Source: Thermoplasmata archaeon (lineage in GTDB: Archaea; Thermoplasmatota; Thermoplasmata; Thermoplasmatales; Thermoplasmataceae). From it: DNA of 6,098 nucleotides. The position numbers and the translations under genes were made by a program. Below, piece by piece: positions 1 through 5,491 of the stretch; the first letter of the stretch is position 1; the number at the start of each line of letters is the position of its first letter. The stretch lies in the NCBI GenBank assembly GCA_021811525.1, contig JAJZOK010000053.1:1-6098 (forward strand), read 5' to 3'. The notes beneath the pieces are model-generated. The model was not told the DNA's origin. It worked only from the letters and a program-made list of their open reading frames with translations, and did no database searches.

Positions 1-54
1 GTCATCTGCCCGGCCCTGCGGCAGATAGTCTAACACATATGCAAATTCTTCCAA
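1..54 (-). CDS. DUF655 family protein, N-terminal 18 codons only (cut by window edge)
   Basis: Only the first 18 residues lie in the window; they begin with EEFAYVLDYLPQGR after the start codon, which matches the usual opening of archaeal DUF655 proteins (EExAYVLDYLPxGxxDD). These are small putative RNA-binding proteins of unknown function, thought to carry a helix-hairpin-helix region; that part is outside the window. The start is TTG at 54-52: an in-frame TGA lies two codons upstream (60-58), so nothing longer is possible, and a strong GGGGAGG site precedes it with 9 nt spacing. The gene begins 20 nt after the rpoF stop, so it is most likely the next gene of the same operon. In many Euryarchaeota a DUF655 gene sits beside rpl21e and rpoF and is followed by the rRNA dimethyltransferase gene ksgA, which would be expected just beyond the left edge (inference). 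Confidence 0.8.
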   Translation of the reverse strand, partial: MEEFAYVLDYLPQGRADD

Positions 55-63
55 AAATCAAAG

Positions 64-70
64 CCTCCCC
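64..70 (-). promoter_or_regulatory. Shine-Dalgarno site for the DUF655 gene
   Basis: On the minus strand this reads GGGGAGG, complementary to the CCUCC core at the 3' end of archaeal 16S rRNA. It stands 9 nt upstream of the TTG at 54 and is the main support for that non-ATG start. Confidence 0.7.
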
Positions 71-74
71 TGCC

Positions 75-380
75 TTACTCGCCTGTAAAATAACTAACGA
101 GGCTATTTAAATCTTTTTCGGAGAGCATAATACTGTATCCTGAAACAATGCTGGTTATTTCTTCCTTGCTTTTTGGCACCAGGTCAACCAGTTTCACCGC
201 CACCTTCTCAGGAAACTTGAAATCTTTTACCAGATCTGCAACGGCCTTCTTGGCATCCTTTCCTTTCATCTTCAAAAATGCCTCACAGTAGCCAAGATTC
301 TCAGCTTCAGTAGGATCATGTTCCTTCTTCTTGGAGAGAACGTCAAACACTTCTGGTATAGTGATAAACTTGCTTTTCAT
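75..380 (-). CDS. rpoF: DNA-directed RNA polymerase subunit F (Rpo4/Rpb4-like)
   Basis: This 101-residue protein is the archaeal counterpart of eukaryotic Rpb4/Rpc17. With RpoE (Rpo7) it forms the stalk of RNA polymerase, which binds emerging RNA and helps initiation factor TFE and processivity. The family signature is visible: an N-terminal ITIPEVFDVL segment (about residues 7-16), a helical middle with LGYCEAFLKM, then the HRDC-like C-terminal part with VAVKLVDLVPKSKEEI (about 60-75) and a final LSEKDLNSLV helix. The length is in the usual range of about 100-120. The ATG at 380 overlaps the rpl21e stop by one base (TAATG), with a weak AAGGAAG site just upstream, so translation is probably coupled to rpl21e. 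The RpoE gene is not in this window. The identification is secure from family motifs and from the rpl21e neighbour, a widely conserved pairing. Confidence 0.9.
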   Translation of the reverse strand: MKSKFITIPEVFDVLSKKKEHDPTEAENLGYCEAFLKMKGKDAKKAVADLVKDFKFPEKVAVKLVDLVPKSKEEITSIVSGYSIMLSEKDLNSLVSYFTGE

Positions 381-679
381 TATCTTCCTTCTATCTTCTT
401 GAGGTGCACAGGCGCAGCAAGGATCTCTTTCCTAACGCTTCCGATCGTTACAGCGAGCAAATAACATTCACCCTGCTTCCGGGTTATTCTTCCAGTAAGT
501 CCCTGGAATCCATGATAGGGCATTCCGTTGTGTATGGATGGCTCAATATTTACTGCTGCAAGGTCTCCAACTTCAAAATTCTTAAAGAATCTTGAAACTG
601 GAGGCAGGCCTCTATCCTTGACACGCTTTGTCATTTTCATTCTGGAGCCCGCTCTTGGGCCATGAGACATCTTTACCAT
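380..679 (-). CDS. rpl21e: 50S ribosomal protein L21e
   Basis: This is a 99-residue, basic large-subunit ribosomal protein shared by archaea and eukaryotes but absent from bacteria. It has the family opening MVKxxHGxRAxxR (here MVKMSHGPRAGSR), followed by the SH3-like barrel with FEVGDLAAVNIEPSIHNGMP and FQGLTGRI (about residues 35-65), and the C-terminal LLAVTIGSVRKEIL strand region. The usual length is 95-100. The ATG at 679 follows the pus10 stop directly (TAAATG) and has a GGTGA site 4 nt upstream. A second in-frame ATG at 670 would drop the conserved MVK opening and sits too far from the site, so 679 is preferred. It is likely translated as part of the exosome/ribosome operon and coupled to pus10 upstream and rpoF downstream. 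Confidence 0.93.
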   Translation of the reverse strand: MVKMSHGPRAGSRMKMTKRVKDRGLPPVSRFFKNFEVGDLAAVNIEPSIHNGMPYHGFQGLTGRITRKQGECYLLAVTIGSVRKEILAAPVHLKKIEGR

Positions 680-1861
680 TTATTCACCGTTCCTGTGTAT
701 CCAAACCACATCAAGGCTTTCAACCGTCAGAGGTTCACCGTAAATTTCAGACAAACTCGGCTTTGTTCTGCCTTCATCGCCATGTATTAGTTCTTTGATA
801 TAGGTCCCGGCCTCAGCCCGCACCTTTATCACGGCGATGTTGCCAAGAGTATCTTCCACAGTGACATCCTGCAACGTCTTATCCCTTATGAGATCAGATC
901 TTCTGGTAGATACCCTTAATGGTGTCCTTTGATAAATATGTTTTCCAGTCAATTTTCCCGCAGCTTCCTCTATTCTTTCCCTTTCAATGTCTGCATTAGC
1001 CTTTACCCTGATAAGATAGGTTTTATCATTTGCAGCACCCTTGAGCCTTGCGACTTCTTCCTTCTTTGAAATCCTTAATTGAAAAATCTCAACTCCTTCC
1101 CCTGAATTGCTGACCCTCTTCTCTAGATCTTCTAAAGAGAATGTGCGAATCCTAGGCTCTGATACTTCCATGATGAACTCTCTTCCATTGCCCAGCATCT
1201 GGACATCAACGTCCTCCCTTCCTGCGCCGTGGAGGAAATAGTTCCTTCCCTGAACCATTGGCATAAGAATGTCCCCGATCAAGGTCTCTATGGATGTGCT
1301 CATGTCCTTTCTGTGTATCCATCTTGTCTGAGGGATGTCCCTTCTCATTTTCCTGTAGAGGCCATAGACGAAGATACTCCTTGTAATTAGTTGAAAAGAG
1401 TCATAATTGATGTCTACAACAATGTTAAGATCAGGTTCTGAAAACTCTGCTTCCTTGCCTGTTCTGGCCCATATGACCTTTCCAAACTCGCGGTTGAATT
1501 CTCTCTTAATGGGCTCTCCTTGTCCGCTGCCAAGCTCCTTCTGAAAGGACTCGTCCATTTCAATCGTCTTCTTCGGGAACCTTGAGCCTACGAGATAAGT
1601 GTTAAATTCAATACCACGTGCCTGCTCAATGAATTCCTGGAAATAAGCATCCAGCCTCTGGAAAACACCCTGGCATATCTGGCACGACTCTTCTCCCACC
1701 ACTTCTATATGTGAGAGCTTCGGCTCATTTTCTATGTTTTGTAAAAAATTGCGTCCCCTCTCAGGGTTTGCAATACCAGTGCCAACATTGGCAAAAGCAC
1801 GGCCTATGCAGCGCTCGCACACCTTAGAGGCGTGCGGTGCCTGAGGGGTCTCTGCGTTCAT
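680..1861 (-). CDS. pus10: tRNA pseudouridine synthase Pus10 (tRNA Psi54/Psi55 synthase)
   Basis: This 393-residue enzyme belongs to the Pus10 family, which in archaea isomerises uridine to pseudouridine at tRNA positions 54 and 55 of the T-loop. Near the N-terminus two cysteine pairs, C15-x2-C18 and C60-x2-C63, form the zinc-binding part. A THUMP-like RNA-binding segment follows (about 140-185, with EPDLNIVVDINY and RSIFVYGLYRK). The catalytic centre is the HGAGREDVDV motif (211-220), with D217 aligning to the conserved catalytic aspartate. The RTPLRVSTRRSD (312-323) and EAGTYIKELIHGDEGR (350-365) motifs complete the synthase domain. Two positions near the active site differ from the form I remember: DVQML instead of DVRML, and GREF instead of GRPF. 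The ATG overlaps the rpoP stop by one base (TAATG) and has no clear Shine-Dalgarno site, so expression probably relies on re-initiation after rpoP. Pus10 next to L21e and RpoF is a recurring archaeal arrangement. Confidence 0.92.
   Translation of the reverse strand: MNAETPQAPHASKVCERCIGRAFANVGTGIANPERGRNFLQNIENEPKLSHIEVVGEESCQICQGVFQRLDAYFQEFIEQARGIEFNTYLVGSRFPKKTIEMDESFQKELGSGQGEPIKREFNREFGKVIWARTGKEAEFSEPDLNIVVDINYDSFQLITRSIFVYGLYRKMRRDIPQTRWIHRKDMSTSIETLIGDILMPMVQGRNYFLHGAGREDVDVQMLGNGREFIMEVSEPRIRTFSLEDLEKRVSNSGEGVEIFQLRISKKEEVARLKGAANDKTYLIRVKANADIERERIEEAAGKLTGKHIYQRTPLRVSTRRSDLIRDKTLQDVTVEDTLGNIAVIKVRAEAGTYIKELIHGDEGRTKPSLSEIYGEPLTVESLDVVWIHRNGE
684..688 (-). promoter_or_regulatory. 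Shine-Dalgarno site for rpl21e (GGTGA)
   Basis: GGTGA on the minus strand lies inside the last codons of pus10, 4 nt before the ATG at 679. It supports that ATG over the one 9 nt further downstream. The same GGTGA core recurs before rrp4, rrp41 and rrp42. Confidence 0.65.
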
Positions 1862-1992
1862 TATCTTGCGAGAATTACTTTTTCAATTCCGGGTCTTTCC
1901 TTGATGAAAACCCTGGAGCCGCATTCACATTCAATTTCTGCTGTTCCAAAGGATTTTTCAAGAGGCCTTCCGCATCTTATGCACTTATACAT
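1861..1992 (-). CDS. rpoP: DNA-directed RNA polymerase subunit P (Rpo12/Rpb12-like zinc ribbon)
   Basis: This 43-residue protein ([12 protein letters not shown] at the start, [13 protein letters not shown] after the second cysteine pair) is the archaeal homologue of Rpb12. It binds zinc and helps assemble the Rpo3-Rpo10-Rpo11 platform of RNA polymerase. The first metal pair is C4-x2-C7. The second reads C22-x-C24 followed by GSR, one residue shorter than the CxxC expected for the family. The basic tail ending in ILAR is typical. The ATG at 1992 overlaps the end of rpl37ae by 8 nt, with a GAGGAAG site 6 nt upstream (1999-2005); the TAA at 1863-1861 overlaps the pus10 ATG by one base. The rpl37ae-rpoP order is a hallmark of the archaeal exosome superoperon. 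It is short enough to be missed by length-filtered gene callers, but the motif and position make it convincing. Confidence 0.9.
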   Translation of the reverse strand: MYKCIRCGRPLEKSFGTAEIECECGSRVFIKERPGIEKVILAR

Positions 1993-2245
1993 TTTGCGCT
2001 TCCTCTGCCTGTACCACTACCCTGCTAAGCTCAGGAGTGTATGACCCGCCTGCAAACTTGTGCTGGCAGTGCCTGCATTCCCAGATTCCCGCGGCAACTC
2101 TCTTGACTTTCTTCTTCTTGCAAGAAGGGCAGGTATAGTATGCAATCTTCTGTTTGTAAATTTCATTCCATGTCTTCCTGACAGTGACCCCGTACCTTGG
2201 TCCGAACCTGCCAGCGGCGCCTACCTTAACTGTTCTCTTGGACAT
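1985..2245 (-). CDS. rpl37ae: 50S ribosomal protein L37Ae (eL43), zinc ribbon
   Basis: This 86-residue large-subunit protein shows the [13 protein letters not shown] segment (about residues 12-24), the C4 zinc ribbon CPSC...CRHC (C39, C42, C57, C60 from the chosen start), IWEC before the second pair and the AGGSYTPE motif after it. All are diagnostic of eL43/L37Ae, which is found in archaea and eukaryotes only. I chose the ATG at 2245 because MSKRTxKVG resembles family N-termini. A GTG at 2254 would add three residues and would overlap the rrp42 stop as GTGA, a common coupling form, so it remains possible. Neither start has a strong Shine-Dalgarno site. The gene begins 5 nt after rrp42 with the ATG choice and overlaps rpoP by 8 nt at its end. 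Function and position are secure; only the start is uncertain. Confidence 0.92.
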   Translation of the reverse strand: MSKRTVKVGAAGRFGPRYGVTVRKTWNEIYKQKIAYYTCPSCKKKKVKRVAAGIWECRHCQHKFAGGSYTPELSRVVVQAEEAQNV

Positions 2246-2250
2246 ATTAA

Positions 2251-3033
2251 TCACTGAAGATATTTTTCGCGGATTAGTTTCCCTGTATCGCTTGATATCT
2301 TTATAGCTTTTCGGATTTCATCGAGAGTGAAGGAACCTGAATCTCCCTTCTGCATTGCCCTGATGTGGCCTTCCTCGCTCATGGATACTGTGATCCTGGC
2401 TGAGGAAAGCTGTTCCTCTTCCACAGATGGATCTACTATGATCTCATCGCCGATCTTTACCATTGTAACGGAGACTGGGAAGTTCCTGATGGGAAGTGCG
2501 AAATCTTTTCCGCCCTCCTTGGAACCTGGCACAATTGCTGTCTTAAGTGCAGAAAGTACACCCATTGTGCAGGCGTCGATGAGGTTGCCATCATAATCTA
2601 TGACATTGATGTCAACGAAAACAATGTATACCTTCTTTGCCGGTTCTATGACCAGCTTCTCGAGCTCAATCATCTTGCTTTCCCTGATCCCCCTGTCAAC
2701 TACTCTTGCAATCTCGATTGAAGTTTCATTTGGGGGGCCGGCTTCAAATGTGGGAAAAGCCATTGGGAGAAGTTCCACATTCGTGGTGAGGACCCCCTGG
2801 TTTGGAGTGTCCGGGAACGGCTCTCCAGACTCAATCTTAATGCCAGCAACTATTTTGGTTCTGCCAAGTTTTACAAATGCTGATCCCGCTGCCCTTGGGA
2901 TATAATTTGTCTGGATTGTAATTTCCCTGAACTCATTGAGACCTCTTCCGTCGTCCCTCTTTCCTTCCTTTAGCTTCCTTATTATGTAATCTCTCTTTAT
3001 TTCTGACAGTACGCCTGCCTCATCTCTCGGCAT
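2251..3033 (-). CDS. rrp42: Exosome complex component Rrp42 (non-catalytic RNase PH-like subunit)
   Basis: This 260-residue protein is the second RNase PH-fold subunit of the archaeal exosome. Three Rrp42 and three Rrp41 alternate in a hexameric ring; Rrp42 does not carry the catalytic acids but helps form the RNA path and stabilises Rrp41. Visible signs are the [12 protein letters not shown] opening (about 26-38), GSAFVKLG (50-57), the DRGIRES helix (113-119), the DYDGNLIDA segment (146-154) characteristic of Rrp42/Rrp45-type subunits, and DPSVEEE (201-207) in the second half. The GTR phosphate-binding motif and paired aspartates of Rrp41 are not present, as expected. The length fits the family (about 260-275). 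The ATG overlaps the rrp41 stop by one base (TAATG), and a GGTGA site lies 3 nt upstream inside rrp41. Co-translation with rrp41 suits 1:1 assembly. Confidence 0.95.
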   Translation of the reverse strand: MPRDEAGVLSEIKRDYIIRKLKEGKRDDGRGLNEFREITIQTNYIPRAAGSAFVKLGRTKIVAGIKIESGEPFPDTPNQGVLTTNVELLPMAFPTFEAGPPNETSIEIARVVDRGIRESKMIELEKLVIEPAKKVYIVFVDINVIDYDGNLIDACTMGVLSALKTAIVPGSKEGGKDFALPIRNFPVSVTMVKIGDEIIVDPSVEEEQLSSARITVSMSEEGHIRAMQKGDSGSFTLDEIRKAIKISSDTGKLIREKYLQ

Positions 3034-3776
3034 TACTCACCACCCCTTTCAAGTGCTAGTGAAATAAATTTGCCGGCAAGGGCCTGCCTCTGAATTTCGT
3101 TGATCCTCTTTATCGCGTCAAGTATCATCTCAGTAGCCTTGTCAAATTCTTCCAGAGAAAGGTCTCCATCCATCTGAATGAGGACTACCTTTCCTGATTT
3201 AGCAAGTATTCCCATTGGGAGATCTGCCTGCCCAAAGTTATCTTCTTCCTTGCCCAGGTCCAGGACTATCTGGCCGTCAATTTTCCCTGCGGTGCATCCC
3301 ACAACAAGATCCCTCATTGGGATTCCAGCTGATGCAAGTGCAACTGAAGCTGCGGTGAGGCCTGCAATTCTAGTTCCCGCATCGGCCTGGAGCACCTCTA
3401 TGAAGACATCAATCTGCGCCCTTGGGAACTGCTCCACCATCACTGCGTTGGACAGTGCTTCTGAAATAACCTTGGAAATCTCCACTGATCTTCTGTCAGG
3501 TCCCGGCCTCTTCCTCTCATCAACTGAGAAGGCAGCCATGTTGTACCTTGCCTTGATTATGGCTTTCTCAATATCCTGCGTGTGTTTCGGGTAAGCTTCC
3601 CTCGGTCCGTAAACTGCAACCAATATTTTGTTGCCGCCCCATTCAATGTAAGCTGATCCGTCTGCCCTGTCCAGCACATCTGTTTCAATCTTTATTGGTC
3701 TGAGCTCTGTTGGCGACCTGCCGTCAATTCTCAGCCCGTTCTCGTCGATTAACTTAATATCGCTAGCTGTTCCCAA
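3033..3776 (-). CDS. rrp41: Exosome complex exonuclease Rrp41 (catalytic RNase PH subunit)
   Basis: This 247-residue protein is the catalytic subunit of the archaeal exosome. It degrades RNA 3'-to-5' using phosphate, releasing nucleoside diphosphates, and can run in reverse to add heteropolymeric tails. The RNase PH fold is recognisable from [13 protein letters not shown] (about 16-28), DGSAYIEWG (39-47), the basic DRRSVEIS (94-101; R95/R96), the phosphate-binding GTR (134-136) and [11 protein letters not shown] (177-187). In the last, D179 and D185 have the spacing of the catalytic/metal aspartates known from Sulfolobus Rrp41, so it should be active. The start is a TTG at 3776: the frame has no nearby ATG (the next Met is residue 80), and a GGTGA site lies 6 nt upstream. 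The gene begins 2 nt after the rrp4 stop and overlaps rrp42 by one base, matching the conserved rrp4-rrp41-rrp42 order. Confidence 0.95.
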   Translation of the reverse strand: MGTASDIKLIDENGLRIDGRSPTELRPIKIETDVLDRADGSAYIEWGGNKILVAVYGPREAYPKHTQDIEKAIIKARYNMAAFSVDERKRPGPDRRSVEISKVISEALSNAVMVEQFPRAQIDVFIEVLQADAGTRIAGLTAASVALASAGIPMRDLVVGCTAGKIDGQIVLDLGKEEDNFGQADLPMGILAKSGKVVLIQMDGDLSLEEFDKATEMILDAIKRINEIQRQALAGKFISLALERGGE

Positions 3777-3778
3777 TT

Positions 3779-4450
3779 TTATTCACCTTTTAATTCCTTA
3801 AGATAACTCTGTATCCTGTCTGTCAACCCAGTTGTATGGGCTTCCATCTCCACCATCTTGACTGCCTTGATGGCAATCATTACATTCTCCGGGGTGCCGT
3901 CGATCCATATGAGCCCGTTCTGGCCCACAACGATCCTGGTTTCTGTAGCGTCCTTGATCATGTTGACCATAGAACCGCCTTTGCCAATGATTCTCGGGAC
4001 TTTGGGCGCCGGGACGGATGTGATGTGCCCTCCCTCTAGCTTCCTCAGCCCTACATCCTTCAAAGTGATCCAGCTTTCCTTGATCTCGTTGAGTGACATC
4101 ACTTTGGCGTAAACGTAATCTCCAGGCCCAAGATATTTCTTAATGTCCCCAGACTGTGTCCTCCACGGTGTGTCATTCATGTGGAGCAATGTGCTGTAAG
4201 GAGAGTTTATGTCAACTACCCACATCGACGGCCCTACTTCAATAACCTTTCCAATAACCTTGTCTCCCCTTCTCGGATAATATGGCCCTGTAAACGGGAC
4301 TACGTCTAGGAACTGGTCGCTTACCTGTACTATGCCGAAATATGATGAGCAGAACTGGTTTTCACCGCACTTGTATGTTCCGTTCCTGGGTTTGCCCTGG
4401 CTAGTGTCCAGGAGGTCTCCCGGCATAACTATCTGTTTTGTTTCTGCCAT
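3779..4450 (-). CDS. rrp4: Exosome complex RNA-binding protein Rrp4 (S1/KH cap subunit)
   Basis: This 223-residue protein forms, with or in place of Csl4, the trimeric cap on the Rrp41-Rrp42 ring; it recruits RNA and feeds it into the channel. The N-terminal domain carries VMPGDLL (8-14) and FGIVQV (38-43). The S1 domain follows (about 60-133), including [10 protein letters not shown] and [12 protein letters not shown]. The C-terminal KH domain (about 145-205) has [14 protein letters not shown] with the GxxG loop GKGG at 156-159. This order and length are typical of archaeal Rrp4. The ATG at 4450 has an AGGTGA site 4 nt upstream. It is the first gene after the 284-nt gap, so it probably heads the transcript running through rrp41, rrp42, rpl37ae, rpoP, pus10, rpl21e and rpoF. 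Csl4 and archaeal DnaG, the other exosome partners, are not in the window. Confidence 0.95.
   Translation of the reverse strand: MAETKQIVMPGDLLDTSQGKPRNGTYKCGENQFCSSYFGIVQVSDQFLDVVPFTGPYYPRRGDKVIGKVIEVGPSMWVVDINSPYSTLLHMNDTPWRTQSGDIKKYLGPGDYVYAKVMSLNEIKESWITLKDVGLRKLEGGHITSVPAPKVPRIIGKGGSMVNMIKDATETRIVVGQNGLIWIDGTPENVMIAIKAVKMVEMEAHTTGLTDRIQSYLKELKGE
3783..3787 (-). promoter_or_regulatory. Shine-Dalgarno site deciding the TTG start of rrp41
   Basis: The minus strand reads AAAGGTGAATAAAATTG: GGTGA is 6 nt before the TTG at 3776. With no alternative ATG in the first 79 codons, this site is the main support for the TTG start. It lies within the last two codons of rrp4. Confidence 0.7.
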
Positions 4451-4454
4451 TTCT

Positions 4455-4460
4455 TCACCT
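4455..4460 (-). promoter_or_regulatory. Shine-Dalgarno site for rrp4 (AGGTGA)
   Basis: AGGTGA on the minus strand, 4 nt before the rrp4 ATG, matches the 16S rRNA 3' end. Its presence implies that rrp4 is translated from a message with a 5' leader rather than as a leaderless mRNA. Confidence 0.7.
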
Positions 4461-4593
4461 TTGAAATCTCAAGCATCAATTCCCCTGTCGCTATTTGAAC
4501 AGTGTTTCAATGTTCGGAGTTATACAAGATTTCTCCGGTAACCACTTCCCTCTTGCTGTTTGAGGAATCTGGCTTGATATACTTTCTCTTCTC

Positions 4594-4679
4594 GCCATTC
4601 CATATTTAAGCAATATTTAGTCTTTCCGTATACCCTGAAGTGCCTTGGCAGAGATAAGGTAACATACAATATGAATGGC
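4594..4679 (-). repeat. Interrupted inverted repeat in the SBDS-rrp4 gap
   Basis: The arms GCCATTCATAT (4679-4669) and ATATGGAATGGC (4605-4594) pair over 11 bp with a single bulged G, enclosing a 63-nt loop. Inside the loop, GTAT..ACC and GGTATAC could pair further with a 3-nt bulge. If transcribed it could fold into a long hairpin, but if transcription begins near 4580 this stem would not be in the rrp4 leader; it would lie only in read-through RNA from SBDS. A perfect 7-bp core of this size can arise by chance in a gap of this length. Confidence 0.35.
4603..4620 (-). promoter_or_regulatory. Candidate TATA boxes for the rrp4 operon
   Basis: The minus strand reads CTAAATATTGCTTAAATA: two similar A/T-rich boxes (CTAAATAT and CTTAAATA) about 10 nt apart, close to the archaeal TATA consensus. 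A start about 25 nt downstream would fall near 4580 and give a leader of about 130 nt before rrp4. Weaker alternatives nearer the gene are TTGTATAAC (about 4520-4528) and TTCAAATA (about 4492-4499), which would give shorter leaders. The sequence alone does not decide between them. Confidence 0.35.
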
Positions 4680-4734
4680 ATTTTCCAAAAGAGGGGGGGA
4701 GAAATAAAAATCTAGATGGAAAACTGTGGAGCTG

Positions 4735-5436
4735 TTACTTTCCTTTCACCACTTTAATTTCAATATTGTCCTGGCCTCTCCTGCTCAAAGCGCCCATTAT
4801 GTCGCTGGCCATGCCAGCAGGAACCTCCAGGAGACCTATCCATGAACCGTCCTTGGACCATTCTTCCTTCATGAGGTATCCCTCCCTTACAATTTCGCCA
4901 TAGACTTTCCCGTATGCATCTCCTGTCAGTCTCACGGCAAGTTTTGTTTTCTCCATCCTGATTGGAAGGAGCGGCTTGATTGCCTTGAGAACAATCTGGA
5001 CCTGCTCGCTGACGCTCTTGAATGGGTCTATGTGCACTTTTGCCTCATCGATTGCCTGTGAAATCCTTGCAGGCGGGTGCGGAGTATTGGTCTGGGGATT
5101 GATTGATTCCCTTGCAATTGTGTCGATAACCTGCTTCCTCTTCCGTTCTGTCATCTGGTGGCGCTGATCTGTGGTAAGCTGAATCTGGCCCTTTCTAACA
5201 ATTTCAACAATGATTTCAGAGATGTCCGTGGTCTTGAATACTTCCTTGAGAGAGTCTTCCCCTGCCTTCTCCCCTTTCCTGGCGTCCTTATAAATTTCGT
5301 CAAGGGCCACATCGTTTACCAGATCAACAGTTCCCTTTTCCTTTATGCGGTCTGCCGCTTCGGGATCAAGGAAAATCTCAAACTTGTGTCCATGGGATTC
5401 CAGCCTGGCAACTATGGCGTCTTCAACTCGGACCAT
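4735..5436 (-). CDS. Ribosome maturation protein SBDS/Sdo1
   Basis: This 233-residue protein is the archaeal orthologue of human SBDS and yeast Sdo1. In eukaryotes that protein works with the GTPase EFL1 to evict eIF6 from the 60S subunit; in archaea it is taken to act in late large-subunit maturation with aEF2 (inference from family knowledge). The three-domain layout is visible: the N-terminal FYSH domain (about 1-88, with HKFEIFLDPEAADRIKEKG and RKGQIQLTTDQR at its end), a helical middle domain with the highly conserved INPQTNTPHPPARI (112-125), and a C-terminal ferredoxin-like domain (about 160-233). The length is standard for archaea (about 230-240). The ATG at 5436 has no Shine-Dalgarno site, and a TATA-like tract is centred about 26 nt upstream, so a leaderless message from its own promoter is likely. 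It lies between psmA and rrp4, as in many archaeal superoperons. Confidence 0.94.
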   Translation of the reverse strand: MVRVEDAIVARLESHGHKFEIFLDPEAADRIKEKGTVDLVNDVALDEIYKDARKGEKAGEDSLKEVFKTTDISEIIVEIVRKGQIQLTTDQRHQMTERKRKQVIDTIARESINPQTNTPHPPARISQAIDEAKVHIDPFKSVSEQVQIVLKAIKPLLPIRMEKTKLAVRLTGDAYGKVYGEIVREGYLMKEEWSKDGSWIGLLEVPAGMASDIMGALSRRGQDNIEIKVVKGK

Positions 5437-5457
5437 ATAACGGAAATAAACACTATT

Positions 5458-5467
5458 GATAAAAAAA
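5458..5467 (-). promoter_or_regulatory. Candidate TATA element for leaderless SBDS transcription
   Basis: The minus strand reads TTTTTTTATC, centred about 26 nt upstream of the SBDS ATG. That is the usual archaeal TATA-to-start distance, so transcription could begin at or next to the A of the ATG. The absence of any GGTGA-type site before SBDS fits a leaderless message. The same T-run also serves as the tail of the psmA terminator-like hairpin. Confidence 0.45.
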
Positions 5468-5491
5468 TATTGGATTCGCTGATTCAGCGAA
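5461..5491 (-). terminator. Hairpin plus T-run after psmA (intrinsic-terminator-like)
   Basis: Two bases after the psmA TAA, the minus strand reads TTCGCTGAATCAGCGAA, a perfect inverted repeat (7-bp stem with a 3-nt AAT loop; 8-base arms around one central base). It is followed within seven bases by a run of seven T. This is the shape of a bacterial-style intrinsic terminator; archaeal polymerase terminates at T-runs and a hairpin can help. It probably ends or attenuates the psmA transcript before SBDS. Confidence 0.6.

Larger units (their letters stand above)
4451..4734. other. 284-nt intergenic gap between SBDS and rrp4
   Basis: This is the only sizeable non-coding stretch. On the minus strand, from the SBDS end, it contains a pyrimidine-rich tract (TTTTTATTTC then C7, then TCTTTT, about 4687-4711) that could serve as a U-rich archaeal terminator. 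Next come one arm of an interrupted inverted repeat (4669-4679), two AT-rich boxes resembling TATA elements (4603-4620), the second arm (4594-4605), a short CGGAG/CTCCG inverted repeat (4515-4537) and the rrp4 Shine-Dalgarno site. A 53-codon ATG-initiated reading frame (4681-4520) crosses the gap, but it has no Shine-Dalgarno site, uses codons such as CGA, CGG and TTA that seem rare in the neighbours, and resembles no family I know. I see no tRNA or clear C/D-box RNA. The most economical reading is end of the SBDS transcript plus promoter and leader for the exosome operon. Confidence 0.6.

Noticed and set aside
2251..3033. Rrp42 as a degenerate, inactivated RNase PH enzyme
   Set aside because: Absence of the phosphate-binding and catalytic residues is the normal state of archaeal Rrp42; the protein is full length and not decaying.
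404..3594. Several plus-strand open frames of 63-138 codons opposite rpl21e, rrp41, rrp42 and rpl37ae
   Set aside because: Each lies wholly or almost wholly antisense to a gene with clear family motifs; their low-complexity Ser/Thr/Leu-rich content is what the reverse complement of such genes gives. The same applies to the plus-strand frames over rrp4, SBDS and psmA.
4515..4537. A CGGAG/CTCCG hairpin as a terminator or riboswitch
   Set aside because: It has only five base pairs with a 13-nt loop and no T-run, and it matches no riboswitch class I can recognise.
4520..4681. A 53-codon minus-strand reading frame (MPFILYVTLS... to ...RRNLV) in the SBDS-rrp4 gap
   Set aside because: It has no Shine-Dalgarno site, its codons (CGA, CGG, TTA) look unlike the neighbouring genes, it overlaps the inverted repeat and TATA-like boxes, and it matches no family I recognise. 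An open frame of this size can occur by chance. A conserved homologue in relatives would revive it.
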